NCBI RefSeq assembly: GCF_001294205.1
Contig: NZ_LAQT01000003.1
Span: forward strand, 124,001 to 188,000
Length of the DNA: 64,000 nucleotides
Direction: 5' to 3'
From: Amantichitinum ursilacus
GTDB lineage: Bacteria > Pseudomonadota > Gammaproteobacteria > Burkholderiales > Chitinibacteraceae
The notes beneath the pieces were generated by a model. It worked only from the letters and a program-made list of their open reading frames with translations, was not told the DNA's origin and made no database searches. A program made the translations under genes and the position numbers. Numbering within the stretch: the first letter of the stretch is position 1; every line of letters starts with the position of its first letter. Positions 16,356 through 24,656 of this stretch are shown here, piece after piece.

Positions 16356-18063
16356 ATTTGATCTAAGCTGCGGCGCGCTGGCGGGCGCCGATACTTTACC
16401 GCTGGCCTGGCGTGATGGCGGCTGGGTGCGCCGCGCGCAATGGCGCGTGGATGTGGCGCGCGCCTGCGCCTTGCTGCAAGGCCTGCCGGCGGGCGATGTC
16501 GCACTGTACGACACCGATTGTTATCGCGCTTGCGTCTGGCTGCTGGCCGCCTGGCATGCGGGCCGCTGCGTGATTCTGCCCGCTGATGCCACGCCCGCCA
16601 CCGAGGCGCAAATGCGCCAGCGCGCCGTTGTGTTGCTGGGCGAATTTGCGGGCGCTGACCAATGTGGCTGGGCGCGTTCCACTTGCACTGTGCCGCTGAA
16701 GCCGCTCGACCCGACGCTGCGTGCCGTAGCCGTATTTACTTCGGGCTCCACCGGCGAACCGCTGTGCATCGAAAAACGCCTGGCCCAGCTCAATGACGAG
16801 ATGCAGGCGCAAGACAGCGTGTTTGGCGCCACCATCCCGGCCGATGCGCTGGTGGTGGCCACGGTGTCGCAACAGCATTTATATGGTTTGTTGTTTCGCG
16901 TGATCTGGCCGCTGGTGTCGGGCCGCCCGTTTGCCGCGCAGGCGCTGGCTTTCCCCGAAGCGCTGACCGTCGCTGCCGCCAACGTGCCGCAGGTGTTGGT
17001 GTCCAGCCCGGCGTTTCTCAAGCGTCTGCCCGATACGCTGGATTGGGCTGCGGTGGCTGCACATCACGTGGCCATCTTCTCATCCGGCGGCCCGTTGCCG
17101 GCCGCCACGTCGGACCAGATCCGCGCCCAGTGCGGGCTGGCCGTGCGCGAAATCTTTGGTAGTTCGGAAACCGGCGGCATTGCCTGGCGCGACCAGCCCA
17201 GCGCCGCGTGGATACCGTTACCGCAGGTCGAAGTGGCCTTGTCGGAAGATGGCTTGCTGCAACTGCGCTCGCCCTATCTGCCCAGCCCGGACTGGTTTGT
17301 CACCGCCGACCAGGCGCAGTTTGACGCCGATGGCCAGTTCCGCTTGCTTGGCCGCGCCGACCGGATCGCCAAGATCGAAGAAAAACGCGTGTCGCTGAAT
17401 GCGCTGGAAGCCGCCCTGGCGCAAACCGGCTGGATGAGTGAATCACGCGTGATTGTGCTGGCGGGCGAGCGCACCGAACTGGCCGCCGCCGTGGTGCTTA
17501 ACGCCGCAGGTCGTGCGCAGGCGCAGGCACTCGGTCACGCCGCATTGGGACGTACGCTGCGCGAAAAACTGGCCCAGCGGTTTGATCCGGTGGCCTTGCC
17601 ACGCCGCTGGCGCTTTGTGGATGCCTTGCCGCAAACCAGCATGAGCAAGGTGCGTGAGCAAGATATCAAGGCGTTGTTTGATGCGCCGGTGCCTGCGGCG
17701 CGACCGCGTTATCCCGACATTACCGGCGTCAGCCAGTCCAGCGATCACGTGGTGCTGCAACTGCATATTCCGCACAACGGCGCGCATTTTGCCGGCCATT
17801 TTGTCGAGCAAGGCGTGCTGCCCGGCGTGACCCAGATCGACTGGGCCGTGCATTTTGCCCGCCAGTACTTTGCCTTGCCGCCGCGCTTTTGCGGCATGGA
17901 CGCGATCAAGTTCCAGAACGTCATCCTGCCCGATGCGCACGTGACGCTCACGCTGGATTACCGCGTTGATAAACAGCAGCTCAACTTCAGCTACGTCAGC
18001 GAAAAGCCGCAGGACAGCGCCCGCGCGCATTCCAGCGGCCGTATGCGTTTCGAGGCCGCATGA
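16342..18063 (+). CDS. aryl acyl-ACP ligase fused to an ApeI-like dehydratase domain
   Basis: The 573-residue protein joins two activities. Residues 1 to about 450 form an AMP-binding enzyme with the nucleotide motif TSGSTGEP, the FGSSETGG segment and a C-terminal SMSKVREQDI with the conserved Lys; it should adenylate an aryl acid and load it on ACP. Residues about 470-573 form a hotdog dehydratase with GHFVEQGVLPGV, like ApeI, one partner of the ApeI:ApeP dehydratase in characterised systems. ATG at 16342 is preferred to the adjoining GTG. The dehydratase partner of the P type is a separate gene at 27591. Confidence 0.85.
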   Translation: MSNTEFDLSCGALAGADTLPLAWRDGGWVRRAQWRVDVARACALLQGLPAGDVALYDTDCYRACVWLLAAWHAGRCVILPADATPATEAQMRQRAVVLLGEFAGADQCGWARSTCTVPLKPLDPTLRAVAVFTSGSTGEPLCIEKRLAQLNDEMQAQDSVFGATIPADALVVATVSQQHLYGLLFRVIWPLVSGRPFAAQALAFPEALTVAAANVPQVLVSSPAFLKRLPDTLDWAAVAAHHVAIFSSGGPLPAATSDQIRAQCGLAVREIFGSSETGGIAWRDQPSAAWIPLPQVEVALSEDGLLQLRSPYLPSPDWFVTADQAQFDADGQFRLLGRADRIAKIEEKRVSLNALEAALAQTGWMSESRVIVLAGERTELAAAVVLNAAGRAQAQALGHAALGRTLREKLAQRFDPVALPRRWRFVDALPQTSMSKVREQDIKALFDAPVPAARPRYPDITGVSQSSDHVVLQLHIPHNGAHFAGHFVEQGVLPGVTQIDWAVHFARQYFALPPRFCGMDAIKFQNVILPDAHVTLTLDYRVDKQQLNFSYVSEKPQDSARAHSSGRMRFEAA

Positions 18064-18812
18064 AGCTGTGCGCCGTTATCCCCGTTTATAACCATGAGCG
18101 CGCCGTCGGCGCCGTGGTAGCCGCCTTGCGCGCGCTGGATTTGCCGGTGTTGCTGGTCGACGACGGCAGCAGCGCCGAATGCGCCGCCGTGCTGGCGCAA
18201 CTGGCGCAGCAGCCCGCAGTAACGCTGGAGCGCTTGCCCCGCAATCAAGGCAAAGGCGCGGCGGTGCTGGCGGGTTTTCGCGCGGCACAGACGTTGGGGT
18301 ATACCCACGCCATCCAGATTGATTCGGATGGCCAGCACGACACGCGCGATCTGCCGCGCATGATCCACGCCGCGCAGGCCCACCCCGATGCGGTGATCTG
18401 CGGTTATCCGATCTACGACGCCTCGGTGCCCAAAGCGCGGCTGTATGGCCGCTATGCCACGCACATCTGGGTGTGGATCAACACGCTGTCGCTGCGTATC
18501 AAGGATTCGATGTGTGGCTTGCGCCTGTATCCGCTGGCGGCCACGTTGGCCTTGGCGCAGCGCGCGCATATCGGCCAGCGCATGGATTTCGATACCGAAA
18601 TCCTGGTGCGGCTGGACTGGCGCGGCGTCGGCATTGTTAATGTGCCGGTGCACGTCAGCTATCCCAGCGATGGCGTGTCGCACTTTGATGTGCTGCACGA
18701 CAACATCCGCATTTCGTTGATGCACGCGCGGCTGTTCCTTGGCATGTTGCCGCGGTTGCCGCTGTTGCTGGCGCGCATTGTCACCGGCCGCGCCGGCATG
18801 CGGTGCGCCTGA
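18060..18812 (+). CDS. family 2 glycosyltransferase of the aryl polyene cluster
   Basis: This 250-residue protein begins CAVIPVYNHERAV and has the metal/nucleotide-binding QIDSDGQHD, typical of GT-A, family 2 enzymes such as dolichol-phosphate mannose synthase-like proteins. It probably adds a sugar to the aryl polyene lipid precursor on the cytoplasmic face. In other aryl polyene clusters glycosyltransferase and acyltransferase domains are joined in one protein; here the acyltransferase is the next gene, starting in an ATGA-like overlap at 18812. Confidence 0.82.
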   Translation: MKLCAVIPVYNHERAVGAVVAALRALDLPVLLVDDGSSAECAAVLAQLAQQPAVTLERLPRNQGKGAAVLAGFRAAQTLGYTHAIQIDSDGQHDTRDLPRMIHAAQAHPDAVICGYPIYDASVPKARLYGRYATHIWVWINTLSLRIKDSMCGLRLYPLAATLALAQRAHIGQRMDFDTEILVRLDWRGVGIVNVPVHVSYPSDGVSHFDVLHDNIRISLMHARLFLGMLPRLPLLLARIVTGRAGMRCA

Positions 18813-19747
18813 TGCATTGGTCGCGCATCGGCGAAGCCGGCTTTGTCGGCGGCATGAAATTCATGTTTGCACTGTATCGGCTGTGCGGGCGCTGGCCGTT
18901 TCGCGTGGCGCTGTACCCGGTGCTGACGTGGTATGTGCTGACGCGAGCGGTGGCGCGGCGGGCTTCGCGTGATTATCTGAAGCGGCTGTATCTGCACAGC
19001 CACGGCACTACGCCCGCGCCCACCTTGCTGAATGTGCTGCGTCATTTCGCCGCGTTTGCCGAGGCGCTGGTCGACAAAGTCCTGGCGTGGAGCGATCCCG
19101 ATCGGCTGGGCGACGTCACCGTCACCGGGCGCGAAGCCGTGTTGCAATTGCTGGATGCGGGCCGCGGTGGGGTATTTGTGGTGTCGCATATCGGCAATTT
19201 CGAGCTGTGTCGCGCCATCGCACGCCATCGTCGCCGTGGCATCAAGCTCAATATTTTTGTACACACGCGCCACGCCGCGCGCTTTAACCGCGTGCTGCGT
19301 GATCTGGCCCCCGACAGCCAGCTTGATCTGATCCAGGTGACCGATTTCTCGCCCGCGACCGCAGTGATGCTGTCCGAGAAAGTAGAACGCGGCGAATTTA
19401 TCGTGATTGCGGGCGACCGCGTGCCGGTGTCCGAACGCGGCCCGGTGCTGCAGGTGGATTTTCTGGGCGCCAGCGCGCCGCTGCCGTTTGGGCCCTATCT
19501 GCTGGCCAATATGCTGCGCTGCCCGCTGATCAGCCTGATTGCGCGGCGCGAAGGCGAGCAATCGCATATCAATATCCGGGTGCTCAGTGACGGCGTGCGT
19601 CTGCCGCGTGCGGATCGCATGGGCGCAGCCACCGTACTGGCGCAGGCCTATGCCGAGCAGATGGCGCACGCCTGCCTGGCCGCACCGTTCCAGTGGTTTA
19701 ACTTCTTTGATTTCTGGGGCGCTGCCCCTCGCGGAGAGCAACGATGA
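18812..19747 (+). CDS. LpxL/HtrB-like acyltransferase of the aryl polyene cluster
   Basis: The 311-residue protein is of the lipid A late-acyltransferase type. It has an N-terminal hydrophobic segment, the catalytic HxxxxE in VVSHIGNFE, and the conserved GDRVPVSERGP region. It likely acylates the aryl polyene lipid carrier. The ATG at 18812 shares a base with the stop of the glycosyltransferase gene; an upstream in-frame GTG (18803) is less likely. Its end overlaps the ammonia-lyase gene by 4 bp. Confidence 0.82.
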   Translation: MHWSRIGEAGFVGGMKFMFALYRLCGRWPFRVALYPVLTWYVLTRAVARRASRDYLKRLYLHSHGTTPAPTLLNVLRHFAAFAEALVDKVLAWSDPDRLGDVTVTGREAVLQLLDAGRGGVFVVSHIGNFELCRAIARHRRRGIKLNIFVHTRHAARFNRVLRDLAPDSQLDLIQVTDFSPATAVMLSEKVERGEFIVIAGDRVPVSERGPVLQVDFLGASAPLPFGPYLLANMLRCPLISLIARREGEQSHINIRVLSDGVRLPRADRMGAATVLAQAYAEQMAHACLAAPFQWFNFFDFWGAAPRGEQR

Positions 19748-21273
19748 CTGCCGTGGTATTCGGCCCCGCGCGTTTGCGCATCGAAGACATCGTGGCGTTG
19801 TCGCGCCGCCAGGCCCAGCCCGTTTTGAGCGATGACGCCGCCTGGCGCAAGCGCATCGAAACCGGCGCGACCCAGCTCGATGCCATGCTGGCGGAACACG
19901 GCCAGATTTATGGCGTGACCACCGGCTATGGCGATTCGTGCACGGTGGGCATTCCGCTTGATCTGGTGGCAGAGCTGCCGCGCCATCTGTACACCTATCA
20001 CGGTTGCGGGCTGGGCGAGCATTTCAGCCCGCCGCAAACGCGGGCGATTCTGGCGGCTCGGCTGGCATCGCTTAAAAGCGGCTATTCCGGCGTTAGCCTG
20101 CAATTGCTGCAACAACTGCATGGCTTGCTGGCGCACGATGTGCTGCCGCTGATTCCGGCCGAAGGTTCGGTGGGGGCCAGTGGCGATCTGACGCCGCTGT
20201 CGTATGTGGCCGCCGCCTTGTGTGGCGAGCGCGATGTGCTGGTTGCGGGCGAAACCCAGGCGGCCGCGCAAGCGCTGGCGGCCATCGGCCTGACCCCGCT
20301 GCAACTGCGCCCCAAAGAAGGCCTGGCAATCATGAACGGCACGGCGGTGATGACCGCGCTGGCGTGCCTGGCATGGGACAAAGCCAATTACGTCAGCCAA
20401 CTGGCCACGCGCATCACCAGCCTGGCCGTCGCGACTGCAGCGGGCAATGCCTATCACTTTGACGCCGCGCTGTTTGCCGCCAAGCCGCATGCAGGCCAGC
20501 AGCAGGTGGCGGCGCGCATTGCCAGCGATATCGAAGACGTGGGCCAGGAACAACGCCTGCAGGACCGCTATTCGTTGCGCTGCGCGCCGCATGTGATCGG
20601 CGTCTTGCAAGACACGCTGCCCTTTTTGCGCGACACCATCGAAAACGAACTGAATAGCGCCAACGACAATCCGCTGATCGACCCCGACACGGGCCGCTTG
20701 CTGCATGGCGGGCATTTTTACGGCGGCCATATCGCATTTGCGATGGATAGCCTGAAAAACCTGGTGGCCAATATCGCGGATTTGCTCGATCGGCAAATGG
20801 CGCTGCTGGTGGATGCGCGCTACAACAACGGTCTGCCCGCCAATCTGTCTGGCGCAAGCGGGCCGCGCGCCGCCATCAACCATGGGCTGAAGGCGCTGCA
20901 GATCAGCGTGTCGGCGTGGACGGCCGAGGCGCTGAAGCTGACGATGCCGGCCTCGGTGTTTTCGCGGTCCACCGAATGCCACAATCAGGACAAGGTGAGT
21001 ATGGGCACCATCGCCGCGCGCGATTGTCTGCGCGTGCTGCAGCTGACTGAGCAAGTGCTGGCCGCGATGCTGATTACCGTGCGCCAGGGCCTGGCGCTGC
21101 GGCAACGCGCTGGCGGCGCAACGGTGGCGTTACGCCCGGCGGCGCAAGCGTTTAATGCGCAGCTGACGGCCGAAGTGGCGTTTATTGACGAAGATGTGGC
21201 GCTGGAGCCGCTGTTGCGGCAGTTGCTGGCGCGCATCGATACGCAAGCGTGGAGCCTGTATGCCGCCGATTGA
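19744..21273 (+). CDS. aromatic amino acid ammonia lyase (HAL/PAL/TAL family)
   Basis: This 509-residue lyase carries the Ala145-Ser146-Gly147 triad that cyclises to the MIO cofactor (in GSVGASGDLTPL), the catalytic Tyr56 in IYGVTTGYG, and the conserved QDRYSLRCAPHVIG and NDNPLID segments. In the cluster it should supply the aryl starter, a coumaric or cinnamic acid, from tyrosine or phenylalanine. The substrate-selectivity loop reads TYHGCGLGEHF, with His at the position of the HAL His and a Tyr before it; this is not a textbook TAL (His-Leu) or PAL (Phe-Leu) signature, so substrate is inferred from context. Overlaps its neighbours on both sides. Confidence 0.88.
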   Translation: MTAVVFGPARLRIEDIVALSRRQAQPVLSDDAAWRKRIETGATQLDAMLAEHGQIYGVTTGYGDSCTVGIPLDLVAELPRHLYTYHGCGLGEHFSPPQTRAILAARLASLKSGYSGVSLQLLQQLHGLLAHDVLPLIPAEGSVGASGDLTPLSYVAAALCGERDVLVAGETQAAAQALAAIGLTPLQLRPKEGLAIMNGTAVMTALACLAWDKANYVSQLATRITSLAVATAAGNAYHFDAALFAAKPHAGQQQVAARIASDIEDVGQEQRLQDRYSLRCAPHVIGVLQDTLPFLRDTIENELNSANDNPLIDPDTGRLLHGGHFYGGHIAFAMDSLKNLVANIADLLDRQMALLVDARYNNGLPANLSGASGPRAAINHGLKALQISVSAWTAEALKLTMPASVFSRSTECHNQDKVSMGTIAARDCLRVLQLTEQVLAAMLITVRQGLALRQRAGGATVALRPAAQAFNAQLTAEVAFIDEDVALEPLLRQLLARIDTQAWSLYAAD

Positions 21274-21715
21274 TGCGCCGGGCCCCGGCAACGCCGCCGC
21301 CGATTCACGTTGGCGCGCGCAAGTGGAGCTGACCATTCCGTTCCACGATCTCGATCCGCTGGATATTGTCTGGCACGGCAATTACGTGCGCTATTTTGAG
21401 CACGCGCGCACGGCGCTGTTCCAGCAACTGGATTACGACGTGCCCGCCATGCGCGAATCGGGCTATGTGTGGCCAGTGATCGAACTGAATATCCGCTACG
21501 CCCGACCGCTGCGTTATATGCAACGCATCGTGGTCAGCGCCTGGATTGTCGAGTGGGAAAACCGCCTTAAAGTCCGTTACGAAATCCATGACCACGCCAC
21601 CGGCGCGCGTTTGACGCGCGGTCATACCATCCAGGTAGCGGTGGTGCGCGCCAGTGGCGAGATGTGTTACGTCTGCCCGCCGGTGCTGTTGCAGAAACTG
21701 GGAGTGTTTGCATGA
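21260..21715 (+). CDS. 4-hydroxybenzoyl-CoA-type thioesterase (ApeK-like)
   Basis: A 151-residue hotdog thioesterase with the 4HBT motif HDLDPLDIVWHGNYVRYFE, where the Asp in DPLD is the predicted catalytic residue. It probably releases the finished or stalled chain from ACP. The ATG at 21260 lies inside the lyase gene; its stop overlaps the next start (ATGA at 21712). Confidence 0.85.
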   Translation: MPPIDAPGPGNAAADSRWRAQVELTIPFHDLDPLDIVWHGNYVRYFEHARTALFQQLDYDVPAMRESGYVWPVIELNIRYARPLRYMQRIVVSAWIVEWENRLKVRYEIHDHATGARLTRGHTIQVAVVRASGEMCYVCPPVLLQKLGVFA

Positions 21716-22326
21716 TGCCGATTTTTCGTCGCCTGGCCGTGCTGGCTGTGGCTGTGTGCGCCACGCAGGTTTACGCCGATGACGCCTTGTTCAAAGACGT
21801 GCAAAGCCGGCTGATTGATGCGCCGGTCATCCGCGGTCAGTTCACGCAGTTGCGCCAACTGAATGGCGTTAAAAAGCCGTTGACCTCCACCGGGGCGTTT
21901 CTGGTCGACAAACAGAAGGGCGTGATCTGGCAGGCGCAAAAGCCGTTTCCCAGCACTTTGCGCGTAACGCGCAGCGAGATCGTTCAGCGCAATGGCGATC
22001 AGGTGATGATGAAGCTCAGCGCCGATAAAGAGCCCACCGTCAAAACCGTCAGCAGCCTGTTGTTTTCGCTGTTTTCGGGCGATGTGTCGGCCTTGGGTCG
22101 CATGTTTAGCGCCGACGGCAAAGTGGATGGTAAGCACTGGAGCATGGCGCTGACGCCCAAAGACGCCACGCTGGCCAAGCTGATTGCGGGCATCCAGCTG
22201 CAAGGCGCGGGCACGGTCGAGCATATCGAGCTGAACTCCGCCAGCGGCGACATCACGCGCATCGATATGCACGACGTGAGCACCGCGCAAGCGCTGGCGC
22301 CCAACGAGGCCGGCAGCTTTGACTAA
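21712..22326 (+). CDS. LolA-like outer membrane lipid carrier of the aryl polyene cluster
   Basis: The 204-residue protein has a signal peptide ending VYA and the LolA-type half-barrel pattern with RGQFTQLRQL, GAFLVDKQKGVIWQ and FPSTLRV. It should shuttle the hydrophobic aryl polyene lipid across the periplasm from the MMPL exporter to the outer membrane. The chromosomal lolA is a different gene, not in this window. ATGA overlap with the thioesterase gene. Confidence 0.83.
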   Translation: MMPIFRRLAVLAVAVCATQVYADDALFKDVQSRLIDAPVIRGQFTQLRQLNGVKKPLTSTGAFLVDKQKGVIWQAQKPFPSTLRVTRSEIVQRNGDQVMMKLSADKEPTVKTVSSLLFSLFSGDVSALGRMFSADGKVDGKHWSMALTPKDATLAKLIAGIQLQGAGTVEHIELNSASGDITRIDMHDVSTAQALAPNEAGSFD

Positions 22327-24640
22327 GCCGTTGGACGCGGCGCGCTTGCCGCGCTGGCTTATGGTGCTGGCCTTGCTGTGGCTGGCGCTGGTGCTCGGCC
22401 TGGGCGGCGCGTTGCTGTGGCAGCGCCACAGCCTGCCCACGCGCATCGATACCGATCTGTTTGCGCTGTTGCCGCGCGATCAGCGCAATCCGCTGGCCGA
22501 AGAAGCGTTGCAATCGTTGGCGCGCCAAGGCGAACGCCATCTGGTGTTTATGCTGGGCGCGGCCGATGCCGACCGCGCCGCAGCGGCTGCGCAGTTCTGG
22601 CAACAGCAAATCAAACCCTTGCCGCTGCAACCGCAAGCGCTGGGCGCGGCGCTGGATAGCATCAGCCGGTTTTATGCACCGTATCGACACAATCTGCTGT
22701 CGCCCAGCGATGCGCAGGCACCGGCCAACACCGACTGGAGCCAGCGCGCGCTGGCGGCGGCCTATTCGCCCGCAGGCACCGGGCCGCTGGCGTGGCAGCA
22801 AGATCCGTTCGGGCTGTATACCAACTGGCTGCAAAGTCTGGCGGGCGCCAACAAAGTGCGGCCCATCGATGGCTATCTGCGCGCCAGCGATCGCGGCGTT
22901 AACTATGTGGTGCTGCCGTATACACTGCAGGGCAGTGCGTTTTCGCTGGGTTTGCAAGAACAGGTGCTGGACGGGCTGGAAGCTGCAGCGGCCCGGCTCC
23001 AACAGCAATTTCCCGATGTGCAGCTACGCCGTGCCGGGGTGATTCTGCATGCGGCCACCGCCGCGCGCGGCGCGAAATCCGAGATGTCCACCATCGGCGT
23101 GGGCTCGACGCTGGGCGTGTTGGTGCTGGCGCTGCTGGCCTTTCGAGGCTTGCGCCCGGTGGCGCTGGCTGCGCTGTCGGTGGCGGTGGGCAGTCTGGTC
23201 AGCACCGCGCTGGTCCTGCAGATTTACGGCCATATCCACATGCTGACGCTGGTGTTTGGCACCAGCCTGGTGGGCGTGGCCGTGGATTACAGCCTGTTGG
23301 CGCTGGCGGCCAGCATCGATAACGACACGCCCGTGCCCGCGCGCTACCGGCGTTTGCTGCCGGGCATGGCGCTGGCGGTGTGCACGATGTCCTTGGGCTA
23401 TCTGGGCCTGGCGCTGACGCCGTTCCCGGGCCTGGCGCAGATGGCGGCGTTTGCCGTCATCGGCATCGTGGCAGCCTGGCTGACCGTGATGTTGTGGTTT
23501 CCTTTACTGGCCAGCCGCCAGTTGCCGGCCACGCCGCTGAGCCGCTGGATTAGCCAGTCACTGGCGCGCTGGCCGCGTCTGCGTAAACGCCATGCCTGGC
23601 TGGCCTTGCCGTTGCTGCTGATGCTGGGCGTGGGCATCAGTCGTTTGCAGGTTTCCGACGATATCCGTGCGCTGTCGGGCATCGACGCTGGCTTGTTGAA
23701 AGAACAGATCGATATTGGCCGCGTGATGGGGCTACCCAGCCCGGCGCAGCTGTTTATCGTGCAAGGCGCCACGCCCGAGCAAGTGTTGCAGCGCGAAGAA
23801 GCGCTGGCCGCGCGACTTGCGCCGTTTGTAGCGCAAGGCAAGCTGGCGGGCGCCGAGCGCATCAGCCGCTGGTTGCCGTCGGCGGCGCAACAACGCGCCA
23901 ATGCGGCGTGGCGGCAATCGCATATCGATCAGGCCCCCGGTTTGCTGGAAGGCGTGGCTGAGCAGATCGGGCTGGAACCGGGCTGGATTGCGCAACAACG
24001 CCAGCCCGCACCGCTGCTGACGTTTGATACCTGGATCCAATCGCCCGCCGCGCAAGCCACCTCGTATTTGTGGCTGGGCCACCAAGGCACGGGCTATGCC
24101 AGCGTGGTGTTACTGCAAGGGCTGACCCAAAACGCGGTGACTGGCGAGCTGGCGCAACTGCACGTCGATGGCGTGACGTGGGTGGATAAGGTGGCCGACA
24201 TCTCGCGCCTGATGACGCGTTATCGCCTGTTGCTGACGCAAGTGCTCATCGGGGCCTATGTGTTGAGCTTTATCGTGCTGAGCTGGCGCTATCGCCAACA
24301 GGCATGGCGCGTGCTGTTGCCTCCCGCGCTTGCCACACTATTAACGCTGGCGTTACTGGGTTTGCTCGGTGCGCCCGTACAATTGCTGACCGTGGTTACG
24401 CTGCTGCTGGTGCTGGGCATGGGCATGGATTACGGCATTTTTTTGCTGGAGCATCCGCAAGATGGCCGCGTGTGGCTGGCGGTGACGCTGGCGGCCGCGT
24501 GTACGTTGCTGTCGTTTGGCTTGCTGGCGCTGAGCCATACCCCGGCGCTGCACGCGTTTGGCCTGGCCACGCTCAGCGGCATCGGCCTGGTGTGGCTGCT
24601 GGCGCCGTTGTTCCGGCTCCCTTCTTCAACTTCTGATTAA
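22319..24640 (+). CDS. RND/MMPL family exporter of the aryl polyene cluster
   Basis: The 773-residue inner-membrane protein has one N-terminal helix, a large periplasmic domain, five or so helices (about 255-415), a second periplasmic domain and a second block of helices at the end: two repeats of the MMPL layout. It is thought to lift the aryl polyene lipid out of the inner membrane. The start is a TTG at 22319, giving MTKPLDAARL and overlapping the LolA-like gene by 8 bp; the next in-frame ATG falls inside the first helix. Confidence 0.85.
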   Translation: MTKPLDAARLPRWLMVLALLWLALVLGLGGALLWQRHSLPTRIDTDLFALLPRDQRNPLAEEALQSLARQGERHLVFMLGAADADRAAAAAQFWQQQIKPLPLQPQALGAALDSISRFYAPYRHNLLSPSDAQAPANTDWSQRALAAAYSPAGTGPLAWQQDPFGLYTNWLQSLAGANKVRPIDGYLRASDRGVNYVVLPYTLQGSAFSLGLQEQVLDGLEAAAARLQQQFPDVQLRRAGVILHAATAARGAKSEMSTIGVGSTLGVLVLALLAFRGLRPVALAALSVAVGSLVSTALVLQIYGHIHMLTLVFGTSLVGVAVDYSLLALAASIDNDTPVPARYRRLLPGMALAVCTMSLGYLGLALTPFPGLAQMAAFAVIGIVAAWLTVMLWFPLLASRQLPATPLSRWISQSLARWPRLRKRHAWLALPLLLMLGVGISRLQVSDDIRALSGIDAGLLKEQIDIGRVMGLPSPAQLFIVQGATPEQVLQREEALAARLAPFVAQGKLAGAERISRWLPSAAQQRANAAWRQSHIDQAPGLLEGVAEQIGLEPGWIAQQRQPAPLLTFDTWIQSPAAQATSYLWLGHQGTGYASVVLLQGLTQNAVTGELAQLHVDGVTWVDKVADISRLMTRYRLLLTQVLIGAYVLSFIVLSWRYRQQAWRVLLPPALATLLTLALLGLLGAPVQLLTVVTLLLVLGMGMDYGIFLLEHPQDGRVWLAVTLAAACTLLSFGLLALSHTPALHAFGLATLSGIGLVWLLAPLFRLPSSTSD

Positions 24641-24656
24641 AGGCAATTGCTGTCTC

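Noticed and set aside
19648-21105. 485-codon minus-strand ORF across the ammonia lyase
   Set aside because: Antisense shadow in high-GC DNA; the lyase frame has all catalytic motifs.
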